A program made the translations under genes and the position numbers. A DNA stretch of 54,924 nucleotides from Oceanicaulis sp. (lineage in GTDB: Bacteria > Pseudomonadota > Alphaproteobacteria > Caulobacterales > Maricaulaceae). The notes under the pieces were generated by a model, which saw only the letters and a program-made list of their open reading frames with translations, had not been told where the DNA came from and ran no database searches. The DNA lies in NCBI GenBank assembly GCA_028280165.1, contig JANQMI010000021.1, positions 1-54,924 of the forward strand, read 5' to 3'. This document shows positions 16,434 through 24,955 of the stretch, piece by piece; position 1 is the first letter of the stretch, and every line of letters starts with the position of its first letter.

Positions 16434-17831
16434 ATGAGGTATTTGATCGCAACAGTGGGTGCGCTGGTTTTGGTTGGCTGTTCGACGCCCGGTGCTCCGC
16501 CACCGCCAGGCACTCCCGGGACACCGACCGCCAACGGCCATCAGGACTTCATTTCGGCAAGCCAACTGCCAGGCTCGGTTCGGTTTAGTGAGCATGGCCT
16601 CACCGATATGTATACCCGCGTAGTAGTCTCTGGCGTTAATGCTAGCAGAGATGAACCCTTCCAGTCTCTAACACTTCAAAGCGGATCATTTGATGCCGAT
16701 GGCAGTCCGACCGCTGGCTGTTCAGCTCAAGGTACCGGAGATTGTGTTGTCGATTTCGGAACCGGCCTTGCCTTGGGATCTAGAAACTATAAGGACGAAA
16801 CCCGGTCCTTCCTGGCACGGCTACTGCTCGGGCGTGTCAACACTAAAACAGCTGTCCTGAACATTGAGGTGAGCAACCCGAACGTCTCAACCACATCGAC
16901 GCTCGCGGCATTTACTCACGAAAGCACGCGCGAAAATGGAGAGCAGTTCTCCACTGAAATCCGCCAGCATTCGGTCGCCACACCGTATTTCCGCATCGAA
17001 GCTGACGCCACGGTGCGGATGCGCCTTGAGTTTGACCTGGGGTATTCAACCTCCAGCGATACCATTACAGCAACGCTGGCTACGGCCTCTTCGGCTCTAA
17101 GTGCACTAGCCCCCAAGGCCCGTTTGCTTACGGCACTCAACCAAGAGCAAGTCAATGAAGCCGCGAGCTTTTTTGATGCCACGATCTCCGCCGTGCTCGA
17201 AGAAGACCTGGTTGAAGTCCTGGAAATCGATAATGGCATCGAAGACTGGCTTCATGGCCAACGCGCTGTCTTCAATATCAGCGTTCCCGACTATGGAGCC
17301 CGGCGCTTAGCAGAAGTTGGATTGCGTCCAAACCAGGAGGTTGGGAGTTGGCGCGTAGAGCTTGATCTGCCGCGTATTTCCATCTGGTCAGACTTCTCAC
17401 CCTGCTGGCGAATTTCAGCGGGCATGATTTGTCCACCAGCCTACCTCAATGGCCAGGTGACAGTCCTAGACAATGCTGCAGGGCTTGAACCCTGGCTGAA
17501 TTATCTGAGCCCCTCACAAGTGCTGAATTTCAAAGCGTCGGAGACCACAACGCTAGGCGCGTTCATCCGGGATCAATCCTGGTACACCAGCACCGTCAGC
17601 GGCATTAATGCCGCCGATAGCGACGCAGTGGCCACTCAAACAACGGCGTTCTGTCGTCAAGTGACGCGTGTCGCCACAGAACTGGGGCTCAATAGAATCG
17701 ACTCGAACATCGCGCTTTGGGCGATCCTGAGCTCAGAAGAGGTTAACCTCAGAGCCCGCAATCGCGCTCTAACAGGTGCCACACCCGCCTGCGCAGACGA
17801 GGCTGAGATTATCTCCGCCCTTGGCCTGTAA
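16434..17831 (+). CDS. Putative outer-membrane or periplasmic lipoprotein of unknown function
   Basis: A 465-residue protein I do not recognise. A lipoprotein signal (MRYLIATVGALVLVGC, with the modified Cys at 16) is followed by a Pro/Gly-rich linker and a long, mostly beta-rich body with many Ser/Thr repeats and a region of predicted helix (about 215-255). Four Cys at roughly 93, 100, 325 and 332 could pair in the periplasm. GGGGAG lies six bases before the ATG. Codon use differs from neighbours: AGA, CTA and other A/T-ending codons are frequent, which suggests later acquisition or relaxed selection. It stands alone between genes on the other strand and has a TTAACCAT box upstream. Convergent with the next gene through a shared hairpin. 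Confidence 0.75.
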   Translation: MRYLIATVGALVLVGCSTPGAPPPPGTPGTPTANGHQDFISASQLPGSVRFSEHGLTDMYTRVVVSGVNASRDEPFQSLTLQSGSFDADGSPTAGCSAQGTGDCVVDFGTGLALGSRNYKDETRSFLARLLLGRVNTKTAVLNIEVSNPNVSTTSTLAAFTHESTRENGEQFSTEIRQHSVATPYFRIEADATVRMRLEFDLGYSTSSDTITATLATASSALSALAPKARLLTALNQEQVNEAASFFDATISAVLEEDLVEVLEIDNGIEDWLHGQRAVFNISVPDYGARRLAEVGLRPNQEVGSWRVELDLPRISIWSDFSPCWRISAGMICPPAYLNGQVTVLDNAAGLEPWLNYLSPSQVLNFKASETTTLGAFIRDQSWYTSTVSGINAADSDAVATQTTAFCRQVTRVATELGLNRIDSNIALWAILSSEEVNLRARNRALTGATPACADEAEIISALGL

Positions 17832-17844
17832 AGCGTTCTGGAGT

Positions 17845-17868
17845 TGGGCGGGTCAGTCTACCCGCCCA
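17845..17868. terminator. Hairpin at convergent gene ends
   Basis: A nine-base-pair stem (TGGGCGGGT, 17845-17853, with ACCCGCCCA, 17860-17868) and a six-base loop, overlapping the stop codon of the nitronate monooxygenase gene and 14 bases after the lipoprotein stop. No T-tract in either direction, so it may act as a weak or Rho-assisted bidirectional terminator. Confidence 0.45.
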
Positions 17869-18823
17869 TTACACGCTGCTTGGCGGCTTCATATTCTGCT
17901 GCCAGCTGGTGCACATAGGCCCCGGCGCTTTGCAGCTTGTCGATAGAGCCAATGCCTTGGCCACAGCCCCAAATGTCTTTCCAGGCTTTAGCGTCGGTAT
18001 TGCCGCCTGACCCGAAATTCATGGCAGACGGATCGCTTTCGGGCAGATTGTCGGGGTCTAGGCCGGCATTTTCGATGCTTTCGCGCAGATAATTGCCGGA
18101 TACGCCGGTGAACAGGCTGGAATAGACGATGTCCTCGGCTTTGCCCTTCACGATGCCCTGCTTGTAGTCCTCGCTGGCGCGCGCTTCCTCGGTCGCGATA
18201 AAGGCCGAGCCGATATAGGCGTAGTCCGCACCCATGGCTTGGGCGGCCAGCACGCCGCCGCCGGTGGAGATGGAGCCCGACAGCGCGATCGGCCCGTCGA
18301 AGAATTGGCGAATTTCGGCGATCAGCGCAAAGGGCGAGAGTGTGCCGGCATGCCCGCCCGCCCCAGCGCATACCGGGATCAGCCCGTCAGCGCCCTTCTC
18401 AAGCGCTTTGTGGGCGAATTTGATATTGATGATGTCGTGCAGCGTCTTGCCGCCCCAGCTGTGGACCGCATCATTGAGTTCCACGCGGGCCCCCAGTGAG
18501 GTGATGACAAGCGGCACCTTATATTTTTCACACAGCGCCAGGTCCTGCTCCAGGCGATCGTTGGAGCGGTGCACGATCTGATTGACCGCAAAGGGCGCAG
18601 CCGGCTTGTCGGGGTTAGCGGCGTTATAGCTGTCGAGTTCAGAAGTGATCTCATCGAGCCATTCATCAAGCTGGCTGACCGGACGGGCGTTCAATGAAGG
18701 GAAGGACCCGACAACCCCGGCCTTGCATTGGGCAATCACCGATTTGGGATTGGAGATGATAAAGAGCGGCGCAGCAATGACCGGAACGCTCAAACGCCCT
18801 TCAAGAATATCCAATCCAGCCAT
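17858..18823 (-). CDS. Nitronate monooxygenase (2-nitropropane dioxygenase family)
   Basis: A 321-residue TIM-barrel flavoprotein. The FMN-binding and catalytic motif CAGAGGHAG, with H158, is present, as are the phosphate-binding GSISTGGGVLAAQAMGADYAYIGSAF segment (about 182-207) and the family N-terminus RLSVPVIAAPLFIISNPKSV. Enzymes of this family oxidise propionate 3-nitronate and related nitronates with FMN and oxygen, giving protection against nitro toxins; some relatives are enoyl reductases. GGGGAGG lies five bases before the ATG. It may be cotranscribed with the MFS gene upstream, 82 bases away. Confidence 0.9.
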   Translation of the reverse strand: MAGLDILEGRLSVPVIAAPLFIISNPKSVIAQCKAGVVGSFPSLNARPVSQLDEWLDEITSELDSYNAANPDKPAAPFAVNQIVHRSNDRLEQDLALCEKYKVPLVITSLGARVELNDAVHSWGGKTLHDIINIKFAHKALEKGADGLIPVCAGAGGHAGTLSPFALIAEIRQFFDGPIALSGSISTGGGVLAAQAMGADYAYIGSAFIATEEARASEDYKQGIVKGKAEDIVYSSLFTGVSGNYLRESIENAGLDPDNLPESDPSAMNFGSGGNTDAKAWKDIWGCGQGIGSIDKLQSAGAYVHQLAAEYEAAKQRVMGG

Positions 18824-18905
18824 ACGGCCCTCCCCTTAATTTATTTGTGGTGAACAGTGTTCGCTTGGGCAGCACGCTAACGCACAAATCGACAGAGGGA
18901 AGCCC

Positions 18906-20309
18906 CTAACGGCGCCCGGCCCCCAGCCAGCCCGCCAATCCGCCCAGGATCGCTAACGCAGCCGCAGCAAAGAATGACAGCGCGCCCAGCGACGCAGCCA
19001 TCAACGCTGCAGCCGCCGCTGTGCCGATCATGCCGGCCACGCGCGCGACAGCATTGTTGACGCCTGAGGCGACGCCTTCCATCGCCTTACCGGCGCTGGA
19101 GACCGCAACCGTCGTGAGCGTTGGAATGAACGCCGCAAAGCCCAGGCCCAAAAGCCCCATGGGAATCCAGACGCCAAGAATGGCGCTCTCACCCGCGTGA
19201 AAGAGGCCCAGCAGCACAAAGCCTACGGCCGCAATCGAGCCTCCCAACATCAATGTACGCCCCTCGCCCAAGGTTTCGCCGAGCTGGCCGAAAAAGCGTG
19301 AGAGCAGGCCGACCGCCAGCGTGAACGGAAGAAACGCGGCACCGATCTGGCTGGCTGTCCATCCGCGCTCATCCACCAAGATCAGCGGCAGGGCAAACAT
19401 GACCGAAGCCAGGCCCATATAGGCCAGCAGCGTAAATCCGTTGGCGCTTGCAAAAGCGGGTTGTTTGAATAGCTGTAGCGGAACCATCGGGGTTTGAGCC
19501 TGATGTTCGCGGACCAGGAAGCCGCCAAAAACCATGCCCCCAACGCCCAGCGCCGCAAAGGCAGACGTCAGAGAGCTGGTCCCCTCGCCCAGCCCCACCA
19601 AACCCCAGGCGATCAGCGCGAGTGCGAGCGCTCCCAGTATGGCTCCAGGGATATCAAAGCTTCGCCGGGCTTGATCGTCGCGAGTCTCCGGAGAAAACCC
19701 GATCGCCAAAATGAGAGCGCCAGCCGCAACTGGGAGATTGATCAGAAAAATAGACGGCCAACCAAAGCCGTCCACCAGTACGCCGGCAAGCACCGGGCCT
19801 GCCGCGGTGGTCAGCGCTGAAGCGCCCGCCCAGGTGCCAATCGCTGCGGCGCGATCTTCACCGGGATAAGCGGCCGCCAGCATGGCAAGGCTCGCGGGAG
19901 CCAATGCTGCGCCAAACACCCCTTGAAGCAGACGTCCGGCAATCAATTGGCCTGGGTCCTGTGCCAAGGCACACAGAGCGGACGCCACGGCAAAGCCAGC
20001 TGCACCAAGTATGAAGACTCGCTTACGGCCAAAACGATCCGCAGCCGCCCCGCCTGCCAGCGTTCCCGCTGCAAGGACCAAGACATAAGCGTTGACGATC
20101 CAGTTGAGCGCTTCGGGGCCTGCACCCAGCCGGTCGCGCAGATCTGGTAAGGCCACAGTCAGTCCGGTGGCATCGATGAAAACCAGCGCTGAGCCGAGCA
20201 CCGAAGCGGCTAAAACGAAGACCCGCTTTTGCTTCGGACAGGGCGTGCCTTCAGGCAGCGGCGGAGCTGCAGTGTCGGCGCAAGGCTGATGGAGCGGGCC
20301 AGCGGTCAT
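18906..20309 (-). CDS. MFS transporter, DHA2-type multidrug exporter-like
   Basis: A 467-residue membrane protein with 12-14 predicted helices after a Pro-rich cytosolic N-terminus of about 28 residues. The segment ALNWIVNAYVLVLAAGTLAGG with ADRFGRKRVF is the MFS motif A region in the form seen in the EmrB/QacA (DHA2) group, and GPVLAGVLVDGFGWPSIFLINLP is the antiporter motif C region of the same group. It should export small toxic compounds by proton antiport; the substrate is unknown. The C-terminus is Ala/Gly-rich helix. The gene is near the sulfurtransferase on the same strand, 41 bases apart. Confidence 0.88.
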   Translation of the reverse strand: MTAGPLHQPCADTAAPPLPEGTPCPKQKRVFVLAASVLGSALVFIDATGLTVALPDLRDRLGAGPEALNWIVNAYVLVLAAGTLAGGAAADRFGRKRVFILGAAGFAVASALCALAQDPGQLIAGRLLQGVFGAALAPASLAMLAAAYPGEDRAAAIGTWAGASALTTAAGPVLAGVLVDGFGWPSIFLINLPVAAGALILAIGFSPETRDDQARRSFDIPGAILGALALALIAWGLVGLGEGTSSLTSAFAALGVGGMVFGGFLVREHQAQTPMVPLQLFKQPAFASANGFTLLAYMGLASVMFALPLILVDERGWTASQIGAAFLPFTLAVGLLSRFFGQLGETLGEGRTLMLGGSIAAVGFVLLGLFHAGESAILGVWIPMGLLGLGFAAFIPTLTTVAVSSAGKAMEGVASGVNNAVARVAGMIGTAAAAALMAASLGALSFFAAAALAILGGLAGWLGAGRR

Positions 20310-20350
20310 CGCAACAGCCTAGGCCAGCCGGCGCGCGCAGGCACGAAAAT

Positions 20351-21199
20351 TCACGATCGACTTGGCCCGGCACCCACCTCAACCGGCAGATCCTCGCGCG
20401 CGCCCCATTCGCTCCAGCTGCCATCATAGAGCCGCACATCGCGGAAGCCGCCCGCTATGAAGGCGGCGTAGAGCACCGCTGCGGTGACGCCCGATCCGCA
20501 GGCGGTGATGATGCGGCGTTCCCGGTCAACATCAGGCAGAACCCGGTCGAGCGCGTCCTCTTTTAAGAGCTTCCCGTCCGACCCAATCACAGACGAATAC
20601 GGCAGATTGATCGATCCAGGGATATGCCCGCTGCGCAGCCCCGGACGCAGCTCCGGATCGGTGCCGGCAAATCGCCCCATGGGCCGGGCGTCGACAATCA
20701 GGGCGTCGCGCGCGTTGACATGGTGGATGACATCGCGCCACGTCACCGCGTCGTCTCGGATTAGTCTTACGCCTCGCTCGAAGGCCCTGGCCCGGGCCGG
20801 GACGATCCCGCTCTGGATTTCGCCACCAGCCTTTCGCCAGCCCTCCAGTCCGCCATCAAGAATGCGTGCATCGCAGCCCATGCGCCGAAGCGTCCACCAT
20901 ACCCGTGCCGACGCCATGTAGTTATTCTGATCATAGACGATGAAGCGTTCCTGCCCCGTCAGGCCATTGTCCGATAGCCAACGCGCAAAAACCGCCGCCC
21001 CGGGGGCCATATGGGGCAGGCCACTTGTTGGGTCGCTAATTTCATCAATGTCGAACAAGACCGCAGTGGGAATACGTCGCGCGAGGTAGGCGGTCTCCGG
21101 CGACTGATCATGGCCCGGCAAGAACCAGCTGGCCTCCACAAAGGCGGGGTCGGCTTCGGTCATGGCCGCAACGGGTGTGATGCTCACCGGCTCACGCAT
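20351..21199 (-). CDS. sseA: 3-Mercaptopyruvate sulfurtransferase
   Basis: A 282-residue two-rhodanese-domain sulfurtransferase. The N-terminal domain is inactive, and the C-terminal domain has the catalytic Cys C234 in the loop CGSGVTA, the sequence typical of mercaptopyruvate rather than thiosulfate enzymes. It moves sulfur from 3-mercaptopyruvate to thiol acceptors or cyanide in the cytoplasm. GGAGG lies six bases before the ATG at 21199; ten further in-frame codons upstream are not preceded by such a site. It is divergent from tyrS. Confidence 0.93.
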   Translation of the reverse strand: MREPVSITPVAAMTEADPAFVEASWFLPGHDQSPETAYLARRIPTAVLFDIDEISDPTSGLPHMAPGAAVFARWLSDNGLTGQERFIVYDQNNYMASARVWWTLRRMGCDARILDGGLEGWRKAGGEIQSGIVPARARAFERGVRLIRDDAVTWRDVIHHVNARDALIVDARPMGRFAGTDPELRPGLRSGHIPGSINLPYSSVIGSDGKLLKEDALDRVLPDVDRERRIITACGSGVTAAVLYAAFIAGGFRDVRLYDGSWSEWGAREDLPVEVGAGPSRS

Positions 21200-21322
21200 C
21201 GATTCGCCTCCTAGTGTGGACACAAACATTAGCAGGGCTGGGCAGACGGGCCATTGCCAATCGAAAACGCCACGGCTAAGCGGTAAGGCTTCATTTCACG
21301 CCTAACCCATCAGAGCCTTGCC

Positions 21323-22612
21323 ATGAGCGTGCGCCTTGCTGCCCCCAGCGAAACGACCTTCCTTGCCGATCTGGAAGCCCGCGACCTGATCCACCAGAAA
21401 ACGCCGGATATGACCGACGCGTTGCTGACCCAGGACCAACCGCCGATCTATGTGGGCACCGATCCCAGCGCCCCAAACCTTCATGCGGGGAATATGATCC
21501 CGCTCTTGGGCCTGGATCGATATCGCCGCCGCGGAGGTCAAATCATCCTGCTTTTAGGCGGAGCGACGGGCATGATCGGTGATCCGTCGGGCAAAGATGC
21601 GGAACGCGATCTACAAACGGCTGATACGGTGTTGGCCAACATCGCCAGCCAGCGTAAGCAGATGGAAGCCTTCTTTGCGCGCACAGACGGGCCTGATCCG
21701 ATCATTGTGAACAATGCGGACTGGTTCCAGGAGATGAACGCGATCGAGTTCCTGCGCGATATCGGGAAATACTTCTCGGTCAACGCCATGCTGCAAAAAG
21801 ACTCGGTGAAGACCCGGATCGAAAACCGCGAACAGGGCATCAGCTACACCGAGTTCAGCTACCAGCTCTTGCAGGGCTTCGACTTCGTCCACCTGTACAG
21901 GAAATACGGCTGTTCGGTGCAGATGGGCGGCTCTGACCAGTGGGGTAATATTGTCGGCGGTGTGGACCTTCTACGCCGTATGGAAGGGGTGCAGGGTCAC
22001 GCGCTGACCTATCCCCTGCTGACCAATTCAGAAGGCAAGAAGTACGGCAAGTCAGAAAAAGGTGCGATCTGGTTGAACCCTGAGGAGACCAGCCCCTATG
22101 AATTCTATCAATTTTGGCTGAATTCCACCGATGCCGACGCGCCGAAATTCCTCAAACAACTGACCGATATCGATCTGGCAGCGCTCAAAGACCTGGAGGC
22201 GACGCCGCCGCATGAACGCCAAATCCAGAAGGCGCTGGCCGAGCTCCTGACCGCCAGGGTCCACGGCCAAGAGGCCGCCCGGTTGTCGATCGAAGCCAGC
22301 CAGGTGATCTTTAAGGGCAAGGCGGACACTCTGTCCTCTGAGCTTGTGGCTACGATTGCTTCAGCCGTTCCGACCAAAGATGTGCCTGCAGGAGCATCTA
22401 CCAGCCTGATTGAGGCCCTCACCGATGAGGGCCTTGGCGCGGCCGCGTCCAAGGGCGAAGCGCGTCGCCTGCTAAAGCAGAACGCGGTGTCGGTGAATGG
22501 CGTAAAGGTTCAGGACGAAAACGCCAACCTGCGCGATCACATCGCAGGGGCCGGCGCGGTCATCCTGTCGGTGGGCAAAGCCAAGCGCTTCCTCGTGCGG
22601 TTCAACGCCTAG
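21323..22612 (+). CDS. tyrS: Tyrosyl-tRNA synthetase
   Basis: A 429-residue class I aminoacyl-tRNA synthetase. The N-terminal Rossmann domain has the HIGH-type motif as HAGN (54-57), the tyrosine-binding YTEFSYQLLQGFDF and QMGGSDQWGN, and the KMSKS-type loop KYGKS (about 239). A C-terminal S4 RNA-binding domain (about 365-427) binds the tRNA. It charges tRNA-Tyr in the cytoplasm. The start at ATG 21323 gives a normal family N-terminus. The final His of HIGH being Asn is a conservative variant. Its last 11 bases overlap the end of the convergent marR gene. Confidence 0.96.
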   Translation: MSVRLAAPSETTFLADLEARDLIHQKTPDMTDALLTQDQPPIYVGTDPSAPNLHAGNMIPLLGLDRYRRRGGQIILLLGGATGMIGDPSGKDAERDLQTADTVLANIASQRKQMEAFFARTDGPDPIIVNNADWFQEMNAIEFLRDIGKYFSVNAMLQKDSVKTRIENREQGISYTEFSYQLLQGFDFVHLYRKYGCSVQMGGSDQWGNIVGGVDLLRRMEGVQGHALTYPLLTNSEGKKYGKSEKGAIWLNPEETSPYEFYQFWLNSTDADAPKFLKQLTDIDLAALKDLEATPPHERQIQKALAELLTARVHGQEAARLSIEASQVIFKGKADTLSSELVATIASAVPTKDVPAGASTSLIEALTDEGLGAAASKGEARRLLKQNAVSVNGVKVQDENANLRDHIAGAGAVILSVGKAKRFLVRFNA

Positions 22613-23123
22613 ACGACTCGAATTCCCCGAGACGTCGAAGCAGTCTCAGAAGGGTTTGCTGCTCCTCAGGCGAGAGGACGGCCAGCCGCTCGGCGCTATG
22701 GGCATAGCGGCGGCTTAGCGCCTCATCGGCGACGCTGCGTCCCTTATCCGTCAAACGCACATGCTTCACCCGCCGATCCTGATCATCCGTCCGACGCACA
22801 ATCAAGCCATTGCCCTCCATACGGCGCAGGCAGGCGGTCATGGCTCCTGATGTGAGCATGACGCGCTGCATGAGCTGAGCGGGCGTCATCTCAAACGGGT
22901 GCCCGGTGGTTCTGAGCATCCCCAGGACATCAAAATCGGTGTAATGGCCTTCAAGGTCCGCCAGCGCCGAGACTCCATCAGCCTCCGACAATCGGCCGGC
23001 AACGATCAGCCGACTGACAAGCTCCAAGAGGACCGGATCAATGTCCGGCCGCTCTCGACCAAAGGCCGCTACGACTTCGTCGACCATGTCCGCAGACCGG
23101 GATGGGCCCAGTTTTCTTGTCAT
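22602..23123 (-). CDS. MarR-family transcriptional regulator
   Basis: A 173-residue winged-helix repressor-type protein. The DNA-binding region (about 75-135) includes TPAQLMQRVMLTSGAMTACLRRMEGNGLIVRRTDDQDRRVKHVRLTDKG, the typical recognition helix and wing with the conserved DxR of MarR proteins. The ATG at 23123 has GAGG five bases upstream; a TTG six codons before it would lack a site. It is divergent from the CPBP protease gene and the 52-base gap holds a perfect inverted repeat, so it very probably represses itself and the protease. The signal is unknown. Confidence 0.92.
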   Translation of the reverse strand: MTRKLGPSRSADMVDEVVAAFGRERPDIDPVLLELVSRLIVAGRLSEADGVSALADLEGHYTDFDVLGMLRTTGHPFEMTPAQLMQRVMLTSGAMTACLRRMEGNGLIVRRTDDQDRRVKHVRLTDKGRSVADEALSRRYAHSAERLAVLSPEEQQTLLRLLRRLGEFESSRR

Positions 23124-23139
23124 ACCAACCTCGATCTGC

Positions 23140-23163
23140 AACTATCTTTACATAAAGATAGTT
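23140..23163. promoter_or_regulatory. Perfect MarR operator-like palindrome
   Basis: Arms AACTATCTTTA (23140-23150) and TAAAGATAGTT (23153-23163) with a two-base centre, in the short gap between the divergent marR and CPBP genes. The repeat is A/T-rich in GC-rich surroundings. A MarR dimer binding here would cover both promoters and sit 12 bases before the CPBP start. Confidence 0.8.
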
Positions 23164-23175
23164 GAGGTTTCGGCG

Positions 23176-23802
23176 ATGCTCATCCAGGAAAGTGTGAACA
23201 CCGTGTTCCAGCTCGGCTTCGTTCTAGCACTTAGCTTGATCGCGTGGCTGATCTTCGCGCGCAAGCGGTCCTCATTTCGAAGCTGGGTGGGACTGATCCT
23301 GCCGACAGGGCGGTCCATGGTGCTCACCGCGGGGCTGTTTATTCTCTGGTCTGGGGTGTCCGCGGCGGCCTTTCTTGTCCCGGAGTTCACGGCCCTTGCA
23401 AGCCAAGACGGGACCGTGGCCGGCAAGATTGGCGACGCCGGTTTCGGGCCGACCGCAATCGCACTAATCCTGATGATGGCGATCTTCAAGACCGCGCTGT
23501 CAGAAGAGATTCTCTTCCGCGGCCTGATCGGCAAACGCCTGATCCACGCGTGCGGATTCTGGACCGGCAATACCATTCAAGCTGCGATCTTCGGGGCGAT
23601 TCATTTGTTGATCTTTGCGGTACCGGGCGGCCCTGCCTTCGCGCCGGTCCTGGGCGCGCTCTTCTTCTTCCTTCCCGGTGGTGCAGGCTGGCTCATGGGC
23701 TTTGCAAACGAAAAGCTTGGCAACGGGTCGATTGTCCCAGGCTGGTTCATGCACGCCGCAGGCAACACCATCAGCTACCCCATTCTGGCCTTTGTGCTCT
23801 AG
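23176..23802 (+). CDS. CPBP-family intramembrane glutamic endopeptidase (Abi/CAAX-like)
   Basis: A 208-residue membrane protein with about six helices. All catalytic motifs of the CPBP (Rce1-like) family are present: EExxxR (E110, E111, R115 in SEEILFRG), FxxxH (F139, H143) and HxxxN (H193, N197 in HAAGN). These enzymes cut within the membrane; bacterial roles include bacteriocin immunity and protein maturation. The ATG at 23176 has GAGG eight bases upstream, right beside the palindromic operator, so the 5' leader is very short. Divergent from marR and probably repressed by it. Confidence 0.9.
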   Translation: MLIQESVNTVFQLGFVLALSLIAWLIFARKRSSFRSWVGLILPTGRSMVLTAGLFILWSGVSAAAFLVPEFTALASQDGTVAGKIGDAGFGPTAIALILMMAIFKTALSEEILFRGLIGKRLIHACGFWTGNTIQAAIFGAIHLLIFAVPGGPAFAPVLGALFFFLPGGAGWLMGFANEKLGNGSIVPGWFMHAAGNTISYPILAFVL

Positions 23803-23817
23803 CTAGCCGCCCTGCCT

Positions 23818-24492
23818 CTAAAGCAACCGGTCCGATCCGGCGTCGTTGAGCAAGTCAGGATCGTTTTCGCGGACCTTATTGACCCGGTCGGTCACGGCCC
23901 GGGCAGTGAGCCGGCCTTCCGGCTCGACGGCAAAAAACTCTGCCGGGTCGGTGTCCGGGTCGAGCCAGCGAGAGAAGTCGCCTGGTTCAACGAAGACTGG
24001 GGAGCGGTGGTGGAGATGGGCGATATCCGGGCGTGCCTCCTGGGTTAGGATGGCAAAACTGTCGACCCTTTCATCGCCTTCACCCCAGCGTTCCCAAAGC
24101 CCCGCCATGACCATGGGCTCACCATCAGCCCGTGTGATGAACCAGGGCTGCTTGGTGGCGTCGTCTCGCTTGGACCACTCATAGAATCCATCCGCTGGAA
24201 CCAGCGCACGGCGGCGCTTCAGGGCAGACCGAAAGGTGGGCTTCTCGCCGACCGTCTCAGAGCGTGCATTGATCAGGGGCTTGGAGCCATCTGGCCCGGT
24301 TTTGGACCAATGCGGGACTAGCCCCCACCGGATCAAAGACAGCCGCGGCTCGCCCGCCTTGCCCCGGCGCACAACTGGGAGCGCTTGAGTCGGCGCGGCA
24401 TTCCAGCTGGCCGCAAAATTTGGGCGATCCTCGGTCTCAAACAGCGCAATGAGCTGGTCGAGCGTGAGCGAAATGACGTAGCGTCCACACAT
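23818..24492 (-). CDS. SOS response-associated peptidase family protein (SRAP; YedK/HMCES-like)
   Basis: A 224-residue SRAP domain. The catalytic Cys is residue 2 (MCGRY), exposed after removal of the start Met. N75 in INARSET, E105 in PADGFYEW and H161 in the HLHHR segment match the active-site residues of YedK/HMCES. These proteins form a covalent thiazolidine link to abasic sites in single-stranded DNA and shield them. The usual HdRMP motif reads HHRSP here. It is divergent from a NUDIX hydrolase whose start codon overlaps its own by two bases; both could act on damaged nucleotides or DNA. Confidence 0.94.
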   Translation of the reverse strand: MCGRYVISLTLDQLIALFETEDRPNFAASWNAAPTQALPVVRRGKAGEPRLSLIRWGLVPHWSKTGPDGSKPLINARSETVGEKPTFRSALKRRRALVPADGFYEWSKRDDATKQPWFITRADGEPMVMAGLWERWGEGDERVDSFAILTQEARPDIAHLHHRSPVFVEPGDFSRWLDPDTDPAEFFAVEPEGRLTARAVTDRVNKVRENDPDLLNDAGSDRLL

Positions 24493-24946
24493 GGATCAAG
24501 CCCTGCCCAACCCAGGCGCAATCGTCAAGCGTCCCCATACGGGTGTCGGCGTCGTTGTATGGCGCGGCGACGAAGTTCTTTTGATCAGGCGAGGTAAGCC
24601 CCCCTTTAAAGGCCAATGGTCTATTCCCGGCGGCACACTGGAATTTGGTGAAACCCTTCACGCCGCCGCCTTAAGGGAGCTGAAAGAGGAAACCTCGGTC
24701 GAAGCCGAGATCATGGGTCTGATCGATGTGTTTGAGAGCGTTGGTCCATCCGGACATTATGTGATGATCGACTATGTGGCACGCTGGCGCGGCGGTGAGC
24801 CTATTGCCGGGGACGATGCGCTCGACGCGCGTTTTTTCACCTTCGATGAGGCGGTCAAAGCACTGCAATGGGACACTGCGCGCCTGGCGCTGGATCGATC
24901 GCTGGAGGTTCTGGCGCGTCCCAATTCTGCCGCGATCAAGGCTTAG
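24491..24946 (+). CDS. NUDIX hydrolase (MutT/ADP-ribose pyrophosphatase-like)
   Basis: A 151-residue NUDIX protein. The Nudix box runs from G48 to V70 with E54, R62, E63, E66 and E67 in place; the penultimate Gly is Ser. It hydrolyses a nucleoside diphosphate linked to another group; which substrate (damaged dNTP, ADP-ribose, NADH) cannot be told. Its ATG overlaps the SRAP start codon on the other strand (shared CATG), so its promoter must lie inside the SRAP gene. No clear ribosome binding site is seen, and translation may be leaderless. It is nine bases upstream of a TIGR02301 gene. Confidence 0.9.
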   Translation: MDQALPNPGAIVKRPHTGVGVVVWRGDEVLLIRRGKPPFKGQWSIPGGTLEFGETLHAAALRELKEETSVEAEIMGLIDVFESVGPSGHYVMIDYVARWRGGEPIAGDDALDARFFTFDEAVKALQWDTARLALDRSLEVLARPNSAAIKA

Positions 24947-24955
24947 CACGCCCCC

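Noticed and set aside
21482-21493. HAGN instead of HIGH in TyrS as a sign of inactivation
   Set aside because: The last His of this motif varies in TyrRS, and all other catalytic motifs are intact.
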